From NCBI GenBank assembly GCA_017994075.1, contig JAGOLM010000004.1, forward strand, positions 1 to 47,622: DNA of 47,622 bases, given 5' to 3'. Shown here one piece after another: positions 25,882-36,133 of the stretch (position 1 is the first letter of the stretch; the number at the start of each line of letters is the position of its first letter). Position numbers and translations under genes: made by a program. This DNA comes from Lachnospiraceae bacterium. GTDB lineage: Bacteria > Bacillota > Clostridia > Lachnospirales > Lachnospiraceae. The notes under the pieces were generated by a model. That model worked only from the letters and a program-made list of their open reading frames with translations, was not told the DNA's origin and did not search any database.

Positions 25882-25910
25882 TAAGTTTTTGATTATTTTT
25901 AACATTTTGA

Positions 25911-27548
<1,638 letters not shown>

Positions 27549-27598
27549 TTTGTTAATAAAAAGATCTTAGTTTATAAGGTTATTATAAGTTTATATTT

Positions 27599-27634
27599 AA
27601 ACCCTAATATTTGTATAAATATTAGGGTTTTTTT
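27599..27634 (+). terminator. Intrinsic terminator after groEL
   Basis: A perfect 14-bp stem (27599-27612 with 27617-27630) with loop GTAT has arms ending in AAA and TTT and runs into seven Ts. It ends the groESL transcript. Confidence 0.93.
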
Positions 27635-27734
27635 ATTATGGGTATTGTGTTAAAATTATCAACGTGTGTTTATAGAAAAGAAATTCATTAATACACGGAA
27701 GTTGGAACATTTTGAGCTGCGGAAAGGCGGTTTT

Positions 27735-28610
27735 ATGAGAAAAACAGCGATCCTTACTGATTCAAACAGTGGAATCACACAGGCTGAGGCTAAGGAACTT
27801 GGCGTTTATGTTATGCCTATGCCTTTTTTCATAAACGATAAATTATATTTTGAAGAAGTAGATCTTGGCATGGATGAATTCTACGATAAACTCAAGTCTA
27901 CGGATATAAAGATTACAACGTCTATGCCAGCAGTTGGAGATTTGATTGACAAATGGGACGAGCTCTTAGAAGAATACGAAGATATTGTATACATCCCGAT
28001 GTCAAGCGGTTTATCAAGTTCATGTTCTGCAGCTACAGCGCTGATAGATGAGTATGATGGAAGAGTTCAGGTAATAAATAACAGAAGGATTTCTGTAACC
28101 CAGAGATTATCATGTATTGAAGCTCTTAGAATGGCTGAACAAGGTAAAAATGCTGTAGAGATCAGAGAATTTCTTGAAGCAACAGCTTCTGATTCTTCGA
28201 TTTATATCACAGTAGGTACTCTTGAATACTTAAAGCGAGGTGGGAGACTTACTTCTGCTGTAGCTACGATTGGTACTTTTCTTAAGGTCAAGCCGGTTCT
28301 ACAGATTCAGGGAGATAAGCTAGATACATATTCGATGGCAAGGACTATGAAGCAGGCAGAAAATAAGATGCTTGATGCTATTGAGCATGATATGAAAAAT
28401 AGATTTAATGACTCTGATTATAATAATTTTATTATATCTATAGCGCATACTCAGGAACTAAAAGAAGCTGAAAAATTCAGAGAAGATGTTATAAGACGTT
28501 TCCCAAATAGAGATGTTTTGATCAGTCCTCTTCCTCTTAGCATATCATGCCATATTGGACCGGGATCATTAGCTGTGACAACATCTGTAAAACATGACAT
28601 TATGAAATGA
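27735..28610 (+). CDS. DegV family fatty-acid-binding protein
   Basis: This 291-residue DegV (FakB-like) protein belongs to a family that binds fatty acids for the kinase FakA. It starts MRKTAILTDSNSGIT, with KITTSMPAVGD and the segment YIPMSSGLSSSCSAA. The central GTLEYLKRGGRLTSAVATIGTFLKVKPVLQ is the family hallmark, and the C-terminal ISCHIGPGSLAV completes the second domain. The frame is open from 27666, but the family N terminus and a GGAAAGG upstream place the start at the ATG at 27735. It stands alone between two terminators. fakA is not in the window. Confidence 0.93.
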   Translation: MRKTAILTDSNSGITQAEAKELGVYVMPMPFFINDKLYFEEVDLGMDEFYDKLKSTDIKITTSMPAVGDLIDKWDELLEEYEDIVYIPMSSGLSSSCSAATALIDEYDGRVQVINNRRISVTQRLSCIEALRMAEQGKNAVEIREFLEATASDSSIYITVGTLEYLKRGGRLTSAVATIGTFLKVKPVLQIQGDKLDTYSMARTMKQAENKMLDAIEHDMKNRFNDSDYNNFIISIAHTQELKEAEKFREDVIRRFPNRDVLISPLPLSISCHIGPGSLAVTTSVKHDIMK

Positions 28611-28620
28611 TTATTATCCG

Positions 28621-28663
28621 GTCAAAAGCTGATATTTTATATCGGCTTTTGACTTTTATTTTG
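28621..28663 (+). terminator. Intrinsic terminator after the DegV gene
   Basis: A 15-bp stem (28621-28635 with 28639-28653, one G-T pair) with a TTT loop is followed by TTTTATTTTG. Confidence 0.92.
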
Positions 28664-28700
28664 TTAACATATTTAATTTTTTCACTAGGAGGCAAAAAAC

Positions 28701-29990
28701 ATGGTAACAGCAGTTGTAGGTGCAAACTGGGGTGATGAAGGCAAGGGTAAGATTACAGATATGCTTGGTGATGAAGCAGATGTTGTAATCAGATTTCAGG
28801 GTGGAGCCAATGCAGGTCATACAATAAAAAATCAGTATGGTAAATTCGCACTTCATACACTTCCTTCAGGAGTATTTCATCAGAACATTACTAATATTAT
28901 TGGAAATGGTGTTGCTCTTGATATTCCTAAGCTCATTGCAGAGCTTGATTCAATAACAGGAAAGGGTGTAAAGGCTCCTAAACTCTTGGTTTCTGATAGA
29001 GCACAGGTTGTAATGCCTTACCATATTCTATTTGATCAGTGTGAAGAGGAACGTTTGGGAAAGAATTCATTTGGATCAACCAAATCAGGAATTGCTCCGT
29101 TTTATTCTGATAAATATGCCAAGATTGGATTTCAGGTTAATGAGCTTTTTGATGATGAATATCTTGTAGCAAAGCTTAAAAATGTACTTGAGATCAAGAA
29201 TGCACTTCTGCAGCATCTCTATAATAAAGAACCGCTTAAGCTTGAGGAAGTACTTGATACAATGCATCAGTACAGAGATATGATCGCGCCTTATAAGGCA
29301 GACGTATCAGCATTTCTTGCAAAAGCAATAAAAGAAGGCAAGAATATTCTTCTCGAAGGACAGCTAGGTACCCTAAAGGATCCAGATCATGGAATCTATC
29401 CTATGGTTACATCATCATCTACTTTAGCTGGATATGGTGCAGTAGGTGCCGGAATCCCTCCTTATGAGATCAAGAAGATCGTCACAGTTAATAAGGCTTA
29501 TTCATCAGCTGTAGGCGGCGGCGCATTTACAAGTGAGATATTTGGTGATGAGGCAGATGAACTCAGAAATAGAGGCGGAGATGGCGGAGAATTCGGTGCC
29601 ACTACAGGACGTCCCAGAAGAGTCGGTTGGTATGATGCTGTAGCATCAAAATACGGATGTAGATTACAGGGTACAACAGACGTGGCACTAACTGTTCTTG
29701 ATGTACTTGGATACTTGGATGAGATTTCTATATGTACCGGATATGAGATCAATGGTGTTGTTACAACAGATTTCCCTGTAACAATAGATCTTGAAAAAGC
29801 TAAACCTGTATTTACGAAATTACCGGGTTGGAAATGTGATATAACCGGAATCAAAAAATATGAGGATCTTCCTGAAAAATGCAGAAATTATATTGAATTT
29901 ATCGAGAAGGAAATCGGATTCCCTATAACTATGGTTAGTAACGGACCTGCAAGAGAAGATATTATTTATAGGAAGTCTGCTTTGAAATAG
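28701..29990 (+). CDS. purA: Adenylosuccinate synthetase
   Basis: PurA joins IMP and aspartate using GTP, the first committed step from IMP to AMP. The 429-residue protein begins with the P-loop-like GANWGDEGKGKITDML containing the catalytic Asp. It continues with NAGHTI (catalytic His) and GNGVALD, and a C-terminal region with GEFGATTGRPRRVGWYD and the arginine loop. The start ATG follows AGGAGGC. It is bounded upstream by the DegV terminator and downstream by a bidirectional terminator, so it is monocistronic. Confidence 0.98.
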   Translation: MVTAVVGANWGDEGKGKITDMLGDEADVVIRFQGGANAGHTIKNQYGKFALHTLPSGVFHQNITNIIGNGVALDIPKLIAELDSITGKGVKAPKLLVSDRAQVVMPYHILFDQCEEERLGKNSFGSTKSGIAPFYSDKYAKIGFQVNELFDDEYLVAKLKNVLEIKNALLQHLYNKEPLKLEEVLDTMHQYRDMIAPYKADVSAFLAKAIKEGKNILLEGQLGTLKDPDHGIYPMVTSSSTLAGYGAVGAGIPPYEIKKIVTVNKAYSSAVGGGAFTSEIFGDEADELRNRGGDGGEFGATTGRPRRVGWYDAVASKYGCRLQGTTDVALTVLDVLGYLDEISICTGYEINGVVTTDFPVTIDLEKAKPVFTKLPGWKCDITGIKKYEDLPEKCRNYIEFIEKEIGFPITMVSNGPAREDIIYRKSALK

Positions 29991-30010
29991 ATATAATATG
30001 AATCTTCTAA

Positions 30011-30043
30011 GAGTATCAGAAGAGTATCAGAAGATTATCAGAA
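30011..30043 (+). repeat. Three tandem 11-bp repeats after purA
   Basis: GAGTATCAGAA occurs at 30011-30021 and 30022-30032, and as GATTATCAGAA at 30033-30043. The period equals about one helical turn. The array lies between the purA stop and its terminator. Confidence 0.8.
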
Positions 30044-30100
30044 GTGTATTAAATGTGATATTTGTTTGCATATAAAAAATATAAATTTTGACATGAGAAA

Positions 30101-30132
30101 AGACGTAGGTAACAAAATACCTACGTCTTTTT
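30101..30132. terminator. Bidirectional terminator between purA and the acidic membrane protein
   Basis: AGACGTAGGTA (30101-30111) pairs with TACCTACGTCT (30118-30128), a perfect 11-bp stem with a 6-base loop. TTTTT follows on the plus strand and a TTTTC run on the minus strand, so it can serve both converging genes. Confidence 0.85.
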
Positions 30133-30160
30133 ATATACTATATTTTGACTTTGATGAGAT

Positions 30161-30538
30161 TTATATTTTTAAATCTTTATTTGTATCTTTATTTGTATCT
30201 TTATTTGCATCATCATTTGAATTTTCATTTGAACTTTCATTTGAATCATCATTTAAATCATCATCTGAATGATTTTCTGAAGCTTCGTTATCATTATCAT
30301 CGTCGTTTTCTTCGGATGCATCATCATTGAATACTTCTGAGTTGTCCTTATTTGAGATCCGGAAAAATACTTCAAATATCCAGATCAAAGTTGGGATAAA
30401 TATTGTCATTACAATAGATAGACCAAGCATTTTCATTGTTGCAGGATTATCTAAAATAGCAAAAATCAAGGTGGAAACATATAGAAGAACTAAGATTACA
30501 ATTCCGACTATAGCAAGTATTTGTTTTATCTTATTCAT
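30161..30538 (-). CDS. Small two-TM protein with acidic repetitive tail
   Basis: This hypothetical protein of 125 residues is not recognised as a known family. Two hydrophobic helices (IKQILAIVGIVILVLLYV and MLGLSIVMTIFIPTLIWIF) are followed by a hydrophilic tail of about 65 residues made almost only of Asp, Asn, Glu, Ser and Lys. The tail ends in tandem D-T-N-K units encoded by 12-bp repeats. The tail should be disordered and strongly acidic, and its side of the membrane cannot be told from sequence. The start is the ATG at 30538 behind GAAAGG; an in-frame TTG 15 bases upstream is less likely. It is transcribed alone, convergent with purA and divergent from the SEC-C gene. Confidence 0.7.
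   Translation of the reverse strand: MNKIKQILAIVGIVILVLLYVSTLIFAILDNPATMKMLGLSIVMTIFIPTLIWIFEVFFRISNKDNSEVFNDDASEENDDDNDNEASENHSDDDLNDDSNESSNENSNDDANKDTNKDTNKDLKI
30175..30210. repeat. Tandem 12-bp repeat within a gene
   Basis: CTTTATTTGTAT is repeated three times (30175-30186, 30187-30198, and a copy at 30199-30210 changed to end in GCAT). It keeps the reading frame on the minus strand and encodes the Asp-Thr-Asn-Lys units of the acidic tail. The adjacent DNA (30211-30275) is also repetitive, with TCATTTGAA-type units. Confidence 0.85.
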
Positions 30539-30588
30539 AATAGTACCTTTCAAAAAGTGTATAAATAAATTGTTATTTTTAGTACTTG

Positions 30589-30616
30589 TTAACGTATCAT
30601 AAAACGAAGGTATAAT
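30589..30616 (+). promoter_or_regulatory. Candidate promoter of the SEC-C gene
   Basis: TTAACG (30589-30594), 16-base spacer, TATAAT (30611-30616). An overlapping TTGTTA at 30586-30591 would give a 19-base spacer. The leader to the ATG at 30727 would be about 105 bases. Confidence 0.5.
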
Positions 30617-30726
30617 AAAGACTTTTCTGTACTTTGTGCTGATAAAGTGATAATATATCTCAGTCTGATTTTGTTATTCAGAAATAAATATAATTTATTA
30701 TATCTAAAGAATAGGAGACAGTTCTT

Positions 30727-31236
30727 ATGACATTACTGGAAGAATGGCGTAAAGAGGCATATGATGCCAATGAAGATCCACAGAGGCTTAAAGATTTTTG
30801 GGATGATTACTTTTTAAAAGAGAAAAACATATACAAGGAACTTTTGAAGACACCTAAAAAGGCTATAAAAGGCACTGTAAAGGATCTTGCTGAGAAATAT
30901 GGTATTACAGTCAAGGAAATGACAGGTTTTCTCGATGGAATCAATGAGAGTCTTAAAAAAGAGAATCCCATTGAAGAGATTGCTGAAGATACAGAGGTAT
31001 CACTTGAATTTGATACAGAGAAGCTATATAGAAACATGGTTGAGGCAGACGCTCCATGGCTCTATGAATTAGAGGAATGGAATGATATCTTCTCAGAAGA
31101 AGAGAAAAAAGAATTATTTCTCGCTCAGAAGAAATCACATACAGTAGTCAATGGACCTAAGATCGGAAGAAATGATCCTTGTCCTTGCGGAAGCGGTAAG
31201 AAATATAAGTATTGCTGTGGCAAAAAAAATAAATAA
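30727..31236 (+). CDS. SEC-C motif protein
   Basis: This 169-residue protein has a helical acidic body and a C-terminal SEC-C zinc motif, [20 protein letters not shown], with the CxCx8CC ligands. The SEC-C motif of SecA binds zinc and contacts SecB and ribosomes; in stand-alone proteins its partner is often unknown. The body (about residues 1-130) did not match a family I recognise. An AATAGGAGACAG ribosome-binding site precedes the ATG. It has a terminator immediately downstream and looks monocistronic. A link to translation or export is plausible but inferred. Confidence 0.85.
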   Translation: MTLLEEWRKEAYDANEDPQRLKDFWDDYFLKEKNIYKELLKTPKKAIKGTVKDLAEKYGITVKEMTGFLDGINESLKKENPIEEIAEDTEVSLEFDTEKLYRNMVEADAPWLYELEEWNDIFSEEEKKELFLAQKKSHTVVNGPKIGRNDPCPCGSGKKYKYCCGKKNK

Positions 31237-31242
31237 ATTCAT

Positions 31243-31281
31243 TAAAAAGCTCATTCAGGATATTTCATGAATGAGTTTTTG
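31243..31281. terminator. Terminator after the SEC-C gene
   Basis: CTCATTCA (31250-31257) pairs with TGAATGAG (31268-31275), with an A-run before and TTTTT after, so it can act in both directions. It also lies downstream of the minus-strand aroA. Confidence 0.8.
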
Positions 31282-31335
31282 CTATTTAGATATTTATGTA
31301 TTTAATTTATAGGTTTATGTATTTAATTAATAAAT

Positions 31336-32643
31336 TTATTTATAGAGCTTTTTTATATCATCAAAAAAAGTTGGATATGAAATTTTTACACATTCAGGAT
31401 CATCAAATGTGGTTTCGTCATCAGCAGAAAGGCCGGCAATGGCAAATGCCATAGCGATTCGATGATCGCTGTATGTTTTTACCTTAATTGCATGTAGTGG
31501 TTTTCCACCAATAATCTTCATTCCATCATTGGTTGGCTGTATATCGCATCCCATTTTTTTTAGATTATATGAAATGGCTTCAATTCTGTCGGATTCTTTT
31601 ACGCGAAGCTCCGAAGCATCTTTTATTATTGTCTCACCTTCACAAAAGGCAGCTAAAACTGCAATGACAGGTATTTCATCTATTAGAGAAGGAATCATTT
31701 CTTTATCGATTAATGTTCCGTGAAGCAAACTGCTTTTTACAGTGATGTCACCAACTGATTCTCCACATTCTTTAGCTTCGTTTTCAATATGAATGTTTCC
31801 ACCCATGTTTTTAATCACTTCTATAATACCGGAACGGGTTTCATTTAGATTGACATGTTTTATAGTGATTTCGCTGTTTTCTGTAATCAATCCGGCTACC
31901 ATGAAATAAGCAGCAGATGAAATGTCTGAAGGAATATTTATATCAATTGAAGAAAGCATTTTTCCCGGAGTAAGTGACGAAACATACTCATTATTCTTTT
32001 CATCATAATAGCAGTTAATATCACAACCCATTCCTTTAAGCATGAGTTCCGTATGATTTCTAGATAATACATCTTCCCTTACGATAGTTTCCCCAGAAGA
32101 ATAGAGCCCGGAGAGCAGGAGACATGATTTGACCTGAGCACTTGATACAGGCATTTTATAATTGATTTCCTGTAATATGGATGGATTTATTATAAGTGGA
32201 AGACACCCATTATTTCTTTCAGACCGAATATTCGCATTTCTAAGGAGAAGAGGAGATATGATCCTATTCATTGGTCTAGCGGAAAGAGATTCATCACCAT
32301 ATAATTTAGTTGAAAAGTTCTGACCGGACAAAATACCACTTATTAACCGAGTGGTAGTTCCACTATTTCCCATATCAAGTGGAGCATTTGGAGCTTTTAG
32401 TCCATGTAGACCGGCACCTCTTATAATTAAAGTATGTCTATCAATGTCACAATTAATGTCGATTCCCATTTTCTTAAAGGCATTCATAGTAGAAATGCAG
32501 TCAGCACCATTTAAAAATCCGTTTACACGGCTGATGCCTTCGGAAAGAGAGGCAAGCATTATACTTCTATGAGAAATAGACTTATCACCTGGTACATTTA
32601 TTTCCCCAGATAGTGATTTTCTTGTTATACATATATTATTCAT
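31336..32643 (-). CDS. aroA: 3-phosphoshikimate 1-carboxyvinyltransferase (EPSP synthase)
   Basis: EPSP synthase transfers enolpyruvate from PEP to shikimate-3-phosphate in aromatic amino-acid synthesis. The 435-residue protein has the substrate-binding PGDKSISHRSIMLASLSEG near the N terminus, GNSGTTTRLISGILSGQ (PEP site), SAQVKSCLLLSGLYSSGET and LRVKESDRIEAI. It lies 21 bases downstream of tyrA on the same strand, and the pair serves the shikimate-to-tyrosine route. The downstream SEC-C terminator is shared by convergence. Confidence 0.97.
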   Translation of the reverse strand: MNNICITRKSLSGEINVPGDKSISHRSIMLASLSEGISRVNGFLNGADCISTMNAFKKMGIDINCDIDRHTLIIRGAGLHGLKAPNAPLDMGNSGTTTRLISGILSGQNFSTKLYGDESLSARPMNRIISPLLLRNANIRSERNNGCLPLIINPSILQEINYKMPVSSAQVKSCLLLSGLYSSGETIVREDVLSRNHTELMLKGMGCDINCYYDEKNNEYVSSLTPGKMLSSIDINIPSDISSAAYFMVAGLITENSEITIKHVNLNETRSGIIEVIKNMGGNIHIENEAKECGESVGDITVKSSLLHGTLIDKEMIPSLIDEIPVIAVLAAFCEGETIIKDASELRVKESDRIEAISYNLKKMGCDIQPTNDGMKIIGGKPLHAIKVKTYSDHRIAMAFAIAGLSADDETTFDDPECVKISYPTFFDDIKKLYK

Positions 32644-32664
32644 ATAAACCTCGATAAATATTGA

Positions 32665-33765
32665 TCAGCTCTTTGTGTGCAGAGTATAATTGTGCTTCTT
32701 CAAAGTTTCATTAGCTTTATTCATTGCATTAGAATCGTAGAATTCAATTCTTAATACACCTTCTTCAAACTCTCGATTATTAATAATCCCAATATTTTTA
32801 AGGCTTATATTGTTATCGGCCAACAAACGGCTTACCATTGCGATTCCGCCGACCTTATCCTCCATATCAGAATAGAATTCATAGGACGGAGCAATGCTTC
32901 CGGGAGACTTGATAGGAAGCGAATCCCTATATTCCTTGGCTTCAGAAAAAAATTTTAATATTTCCTCTGTGTTTTCATCACTGATTGAATCTTTAATGGA
33001 TGCAAGGTCTCGCTGAAATATATCGATTGCCTGTAAAACTGCTTCTTTATTAGATAAGCAGATATTTTGCCACATAATAGGAGAAGATGAGGATATTCTT
33101 GTAATATCTCTGAATCCACCGGCTGCAATAGTTTTCATTAGTTGATCTTTTGAATCAGATTCCATCAAAATCTTGACAAGAGAAGCAGATATTATATGAG
33201 GCAAGTGACTGACAACTGCTGCAGCAAAATCATGCTTTTCAGGAGAAACAACAATTGGGATGGCATGAAGATGAGTGATAAAATCAATAAATTCATTTGA
33301 AGTCTCTTCATTTATCCCTGATGCGGGAGTGACGATATAAAATGCATTTTCAAGAATAAGTGGGTCTGCATTTGAAAAACCAACTGTTTCTTTACCGGTC
33401 ATTGGATGACCGCCTATAAAATTTGATGACATATCAAGAGATTCAGCAAGAGAATTGATCTCACTTTTAACGGAGCCTACATCTGTAATGATGCAAGATT
33501 CTTTGACTATATATTTAAGAGCTTTTAAATATTCATTATTAATTTTAACCGGACTGCACAAAAAAATAACATCCATATCATAAAAAAATTCTATTGAAAG
33601 TTGGCTATTATTTAATATAATGCCATCACAATATGCTTCCCTCACTGTTTCTTCATGATATGCAGTTCCGTATATCTCAGAATGCGGATAGTATTTTTTT
33701 ATTGCTTTAGCAATAGAACCACCGATTAATCCTAGGCCTATAAAGCCGATTTTATTTAGTTTCAT
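32665..33765 (-). CDS. tyrA: Prephenate dehydrogenase with ACT domain
   Basis: TyrA oxidises prephenate to 4-hydroxyphenylpyruvate in tyrosine synthesis. The 366-residue protein has the Rossmann motif GFIGLGLIGGSIAKAIK, VIFLCSPV, the catalytic-type segment GGHPMTGKETVGFSNA and SHLPHIISASLV. A C-terminal ACT domain (about 295-366, with GGIAMVSRLLADNNISLKNI) probably senses tyrosine (family knowledge). There is no fused chorismate mutase. It is the first gene of the tyrA-aroA unit, transcribed divergently from the EF-G paralogue. Confidence 0.95.
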   Translation of the reverse strand: MKLNKIGFIGLGLIGGSIAKAIKKYYPHSEIYGTAYHEETVREAYCDGIILNNSQLSIEFFYDMDVIFLCSPVKINNEYLKALKYIVKESCIITDVGSVKSEINSLAESLDMSSNFIGGHPMTGKETVGFSNADPLILENAFYIVTPASGINEETSNEFIDFITHLHAIPIVVSPEKHDFAAAVVSHLPHIISASLVKILMESDSKDQLMKTIAAGGFRDITRISSSSPIMWQNICLSNKEAVLQAIDIFQRDLASIKDSISDENTEEILKFFSEAKEYRDSLPIKSPGSIAPSYEFYSDMEDKVGGIAMVSRLLADNNISLKNIGIINNREFEEGVLRIEFYDSNAMNKANETLKKHNYTLHTKS

Positions 33766-33807
33766 TTTTCTTTTTCCTTTGCCATTATAATGACTTTTAT
33801 TTGTTAT

Positions 33808-33836
33808 ATGGTAATTTAAGCTGGTTTTAAAGTCAA
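33808..33836 (-). promoter_or_regulatory. Candidate tyrA-aroA promoter
   Basis: On the minus strand TTGACT (33836-33831), a 17-base spacer and TACCAT (33813-33808). A second TATAAT-like box lies closer to the gene, near 33785, without a good -35. Both are in the 256-base divergent region before the EF-G paralogue; the remainder (about 33840-33955) is AT-rich with nothing else recognised. Confidence 0.5.
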
Positions 33837-33955
33837 TTATTACAAAAGATAATAAAACAATTCTATAATTGTGTACTGTTATCAGATAATAGATAAAACA
33901 TTATTATTAAAGAGTAAAAACAATAATGAAATTTACATATTATAACAAAAATAGA

Positions 33956-33984
33956 TTGTATTAAGCTACAGTATTTAGTAAAAT
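33956..33984 (+). promoter_or_regulatory. Candidate promoter of the EF-G paralogue
   Basis: TTGTAT (33956-33961), 17-base spacer, TAAAAT (33979-33984). The predicted leader is about 30 bases and ends in AAGGGAGG (34007-34014), seven bases before the ATG at 34022. Confidence 0.6.
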
Positions 33985-34021
33985 TAACAACAGAAATCAA
34001 CCTTTGAAGGGAGGATGTGAC

Positions 34022-36106
34022 ATGAAAGTTTTTACAACAGACAAGATTAGAAATGTCGTTTTACTAGGACACTCTGGGGCAGGAAAGACTTTACTGGCAG
34101 AATCAATGGCTTTTTTGTCCGGGCTTAAGGACAAACCTGGAACTATTGAATCTGGAAACACGATAAGTGATTTCGGAAAGCAGGAAATTCAAAAAAAATA
34201 TTCTATTAGAACTTCTGTAATACCAATTGAATGGAACGATACTAAAATCAATATTCTTGACACACCGGGATCCTTTGATTTTGCAGGGGAGGCAGAGGAA
34301 GCAGCCGATGCAGCCGATGCAGCAATTATTGTAGTAAATGGAAAAGAAGGCATACAGGTTGGTACATTAAAGGCATGGTCACTTTGTGAGAAATACCATC
34401 TTCCTAGACTTATATATGTCACAAATATGGATTATGATGATGCTTCTTTTAAAAATGTAGTAGAAGAGCTTACTGAAAAATATGGCAAGAAAATTGCTCC
34501 TTTTCATTTTCCGATAAGGGAAGATAAACATTATGTGGGGTATGTAAATGTTCTTTCATCTAATGCCTACAGTTTTACCGGTAACAACGAAGCTGAGATA
34601 TGTGATATTCCGGATTACTCAAAGGAAAATCTAGAAATCTACAACACATCACTTATGGAAGCTGTAGCAGAGACATCTGAAGAATTTATGGACAGATATT
34701 TAGAGGGAGAAAAGTTTTCTGAAGATGAGATCAGATCCTCGATTCGAGTTAACATGCTTGATGGAAGCATTGTTCCGATATCAATGGGATCAAATTTCCT
34801 ACATCAGGGAACGTATACTCTTATTGATGATATAGTTAAATATTTCCCCAGTCCTGATAAGAAAAAATGTGCAGGTATTGATGCTCAGTCAAATGAAGTC
34901 TTTGATGCAGACTATGATTTTTCCAAGCCAAAATCAGCTTATGTTTGGAAAACATTGGTCGATCCGTTTATGGGAAAATATTCTTTTATCAAGGTCAATT
35001 CCGGAGTAATAAAAACAGACGATGTTTTATATAATCAGCATAAAAATGTAGAATCAAAAATCGGAAAACTATATGTTCTTCGAGGCAACAAGCCTGAGGA
35101 AGTGCCTGAACTTCACGCAGGTGACATCGGCGTACTCAGCAAGGTACCTGAAGTTGCTACAACAGATTCATTATCAACCAAGAAAAATACAATACTTTAT
35201 ATCAGAACGTCGCTTCCGACTCCTTATGCAAGTGTTGCATATCATGCAACTAAAAAGGAAGAAGAGGATAAGCTTGCTGATGCACTTTCCAAGATTATGC
35301 AGGAAGATCTTACTATTAAAACAAAAAATGATAGTGAAAATCATCAGAGTCTTATCTTTGGACTTAGCAGACAACATATAGAGACCGTCTTATCAGAAGC
35401 TAAGGACAGATATCATGTCGATGTTATTCTTGATAAGCCTAGAACTCCATTTAGAGAAACCATAAAAGGTAAGTCAGATGTAGAATATAAACACAAGAAA
35501 CAATCAGGAGGACATGGTCAGTACGGGCATATCAAGATGACTTTCGAGCCTTCAGGCAATCTTGAAGAAGCTTATAGTTTTACAGAGTCGGTTGTGGGTG
35601 GATCAGTTCCCAAGAATTTCTTCCCTGCTGTTGAAAAGGGTATAAAAGAGGGAGTTAAGGCAGGCCCTCTCGCAGGTTATCCTGTTGTTGGGGTTCATGC
35701 AAATCTTTATGATGGATCTTATCATCCGGTAGATTCGAGTGAGCAGTCATTCTATACAGCATCAGTTATGGCATTCAAAAAAGGTATAATGGATGCAACA
35801 CCGATTCTTCTAGAACCGATCGCTCTCCTTAAGGTTACAGTTCAGGATACAACTATTGGAGATGTAATGGGTGACCTTAATAAGAGACGAGCTCGAGTTC
35901 TCGGAATGAATCCCACAGAGAGTGGCGTCCAGGAGATTCAGGTTGAGATCCCTTATGAGGAACTGCCTGATTATGGAACTGTTCTTAGATCTCTTACTGC
36001 TGGATTTGGAGATTATTCTTATGAATTTCTTCGTTATGAGCCGGCATCAAAAGAGATAACCGAAAGAGAGGTTGAAAACGCCAAAACACAAGAGGCAAAT
36101 TCTTGA
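34022..36106 (+). CDS. Elongation factor G-like protein (EF-G2 type)
   Basis: This 694-residue EF-G paralogue keeps the domain order G-II-III-IV-V, ending with GDVMGDLNKRRARVLGM and the domain V tail. The main fusA is expected elsewhere, with the ribosomal operon. G1 is intact (GHSGAGKT, residues 16-23). G3 reads DTPGSFDF (80-87), so the catalytic switch II His is Ser84. G4 reads TNMD (134-137) rather than NKxD. GTP hydrolysis and guanine specificity may therefore be altered. EF-G2-type proteins occur in many bacteria with unclear roles in translation or ribosome recycling. The frame is open to 34004, but the AAGGGAGG site sets the start at 34022. Confidence 0.85.
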   Translation: MKVFTTDKIRNVVLLGHSGAGKTLLAESMAFLSGLKDKPGTIESGNTISDFGKQEIQKKYSIRTSVIPIEWNDTKINILDTPGSFDFAGEAEEAADAADAAIIVVNGKEGIQVGTLKAWSLCEKYHLPRLIYVTNMDYDDASFKNVVEELTEKYGKKIAPFHFPIREDKHYVGYVNVLSSNAYSFTGNNEAEICDIPDYSKENLEIYNTSLMEAVAETSEEFMDRYLEGEKFSEDEIRSSIRVNMLDGSIVPISMGSNFLHQGTYTLIDDIVKYFPSPDKKKCAGIDAQSNEVFDADYDFSKPKSAYVWKTLVDPFMGKYSFIKVNSGVIKTDDVLYNQHKNVESKIGKLYVLRGNKPEEVPELHAGDIGVLSKVPEVATTDSLSTKKNTILYIRTSLPTPYASVAYHATKKEEEDKLADALSKIMQEDLTIKTKNDSENHQSLIFGLSRQHIETVLSEAKDRYHVDVILDKPRTPFRETIKGKSDVEYKHKKQSGGHGQYGHIKMTFEPSGNLEEAYSFTESVVGGSVPKNFFPAVEKGIKEGVKAGPLAGYPVVGVHANLYDGSYHPVDSSEQSFYTASVMAFKKGIMDATPILLEPIALLKVTVQDTTIGDVMGDLNKRRARVLGMNPTESGVQEIQVEIPYEELPDYGTVLRSLTAGFGDYSYEFLRYEPASKEITEREVENAKTQEANS

Positions 36107-36130
36107 CAAATATTCTCGCTGTGATAGAAT
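36103..36130 (+). promoter_or_regulatory. Consensus promoter overlapping the EF-G2 stop codon
   Basis: A perfect TTGACA (36103-36108) contains the TGA stop of the upstream gene. It is followed by a 16-base spacer and TAGAAT (36125-36130) with an extended -10 TG (36122-36123). The predicted start is about 36134-36137, exactly at the base of a strong terminator hairpin. Confidence 0.75.
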
Positions 36131-36133
36131 TTT

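Noticed and set aside
30175..30260. Possible CRISPR-like or intergenic repeat array
   Set aside because: Units are 9-12 bases without spacers, in frame with a minus-strand coding sequence; it is a coding microsatellite.
30066..30330. Plus-strand reading frames of 60-70 residues rich in Phe, Leu and Ser
   Set aside because: They are the antisense of the acidic-tail repeats of the minus-strand gene and show no independent ribosome-binding site or family match.
34022..36106. Ribosomal-protection tetracycline resistance protein
   Set aside because: Motifs place it with EF-G2-type paralogues; it lacks the Tet(M)/Tet(O)-type N-terminal signature, and altered G3 and G4 motifs are not expected there.
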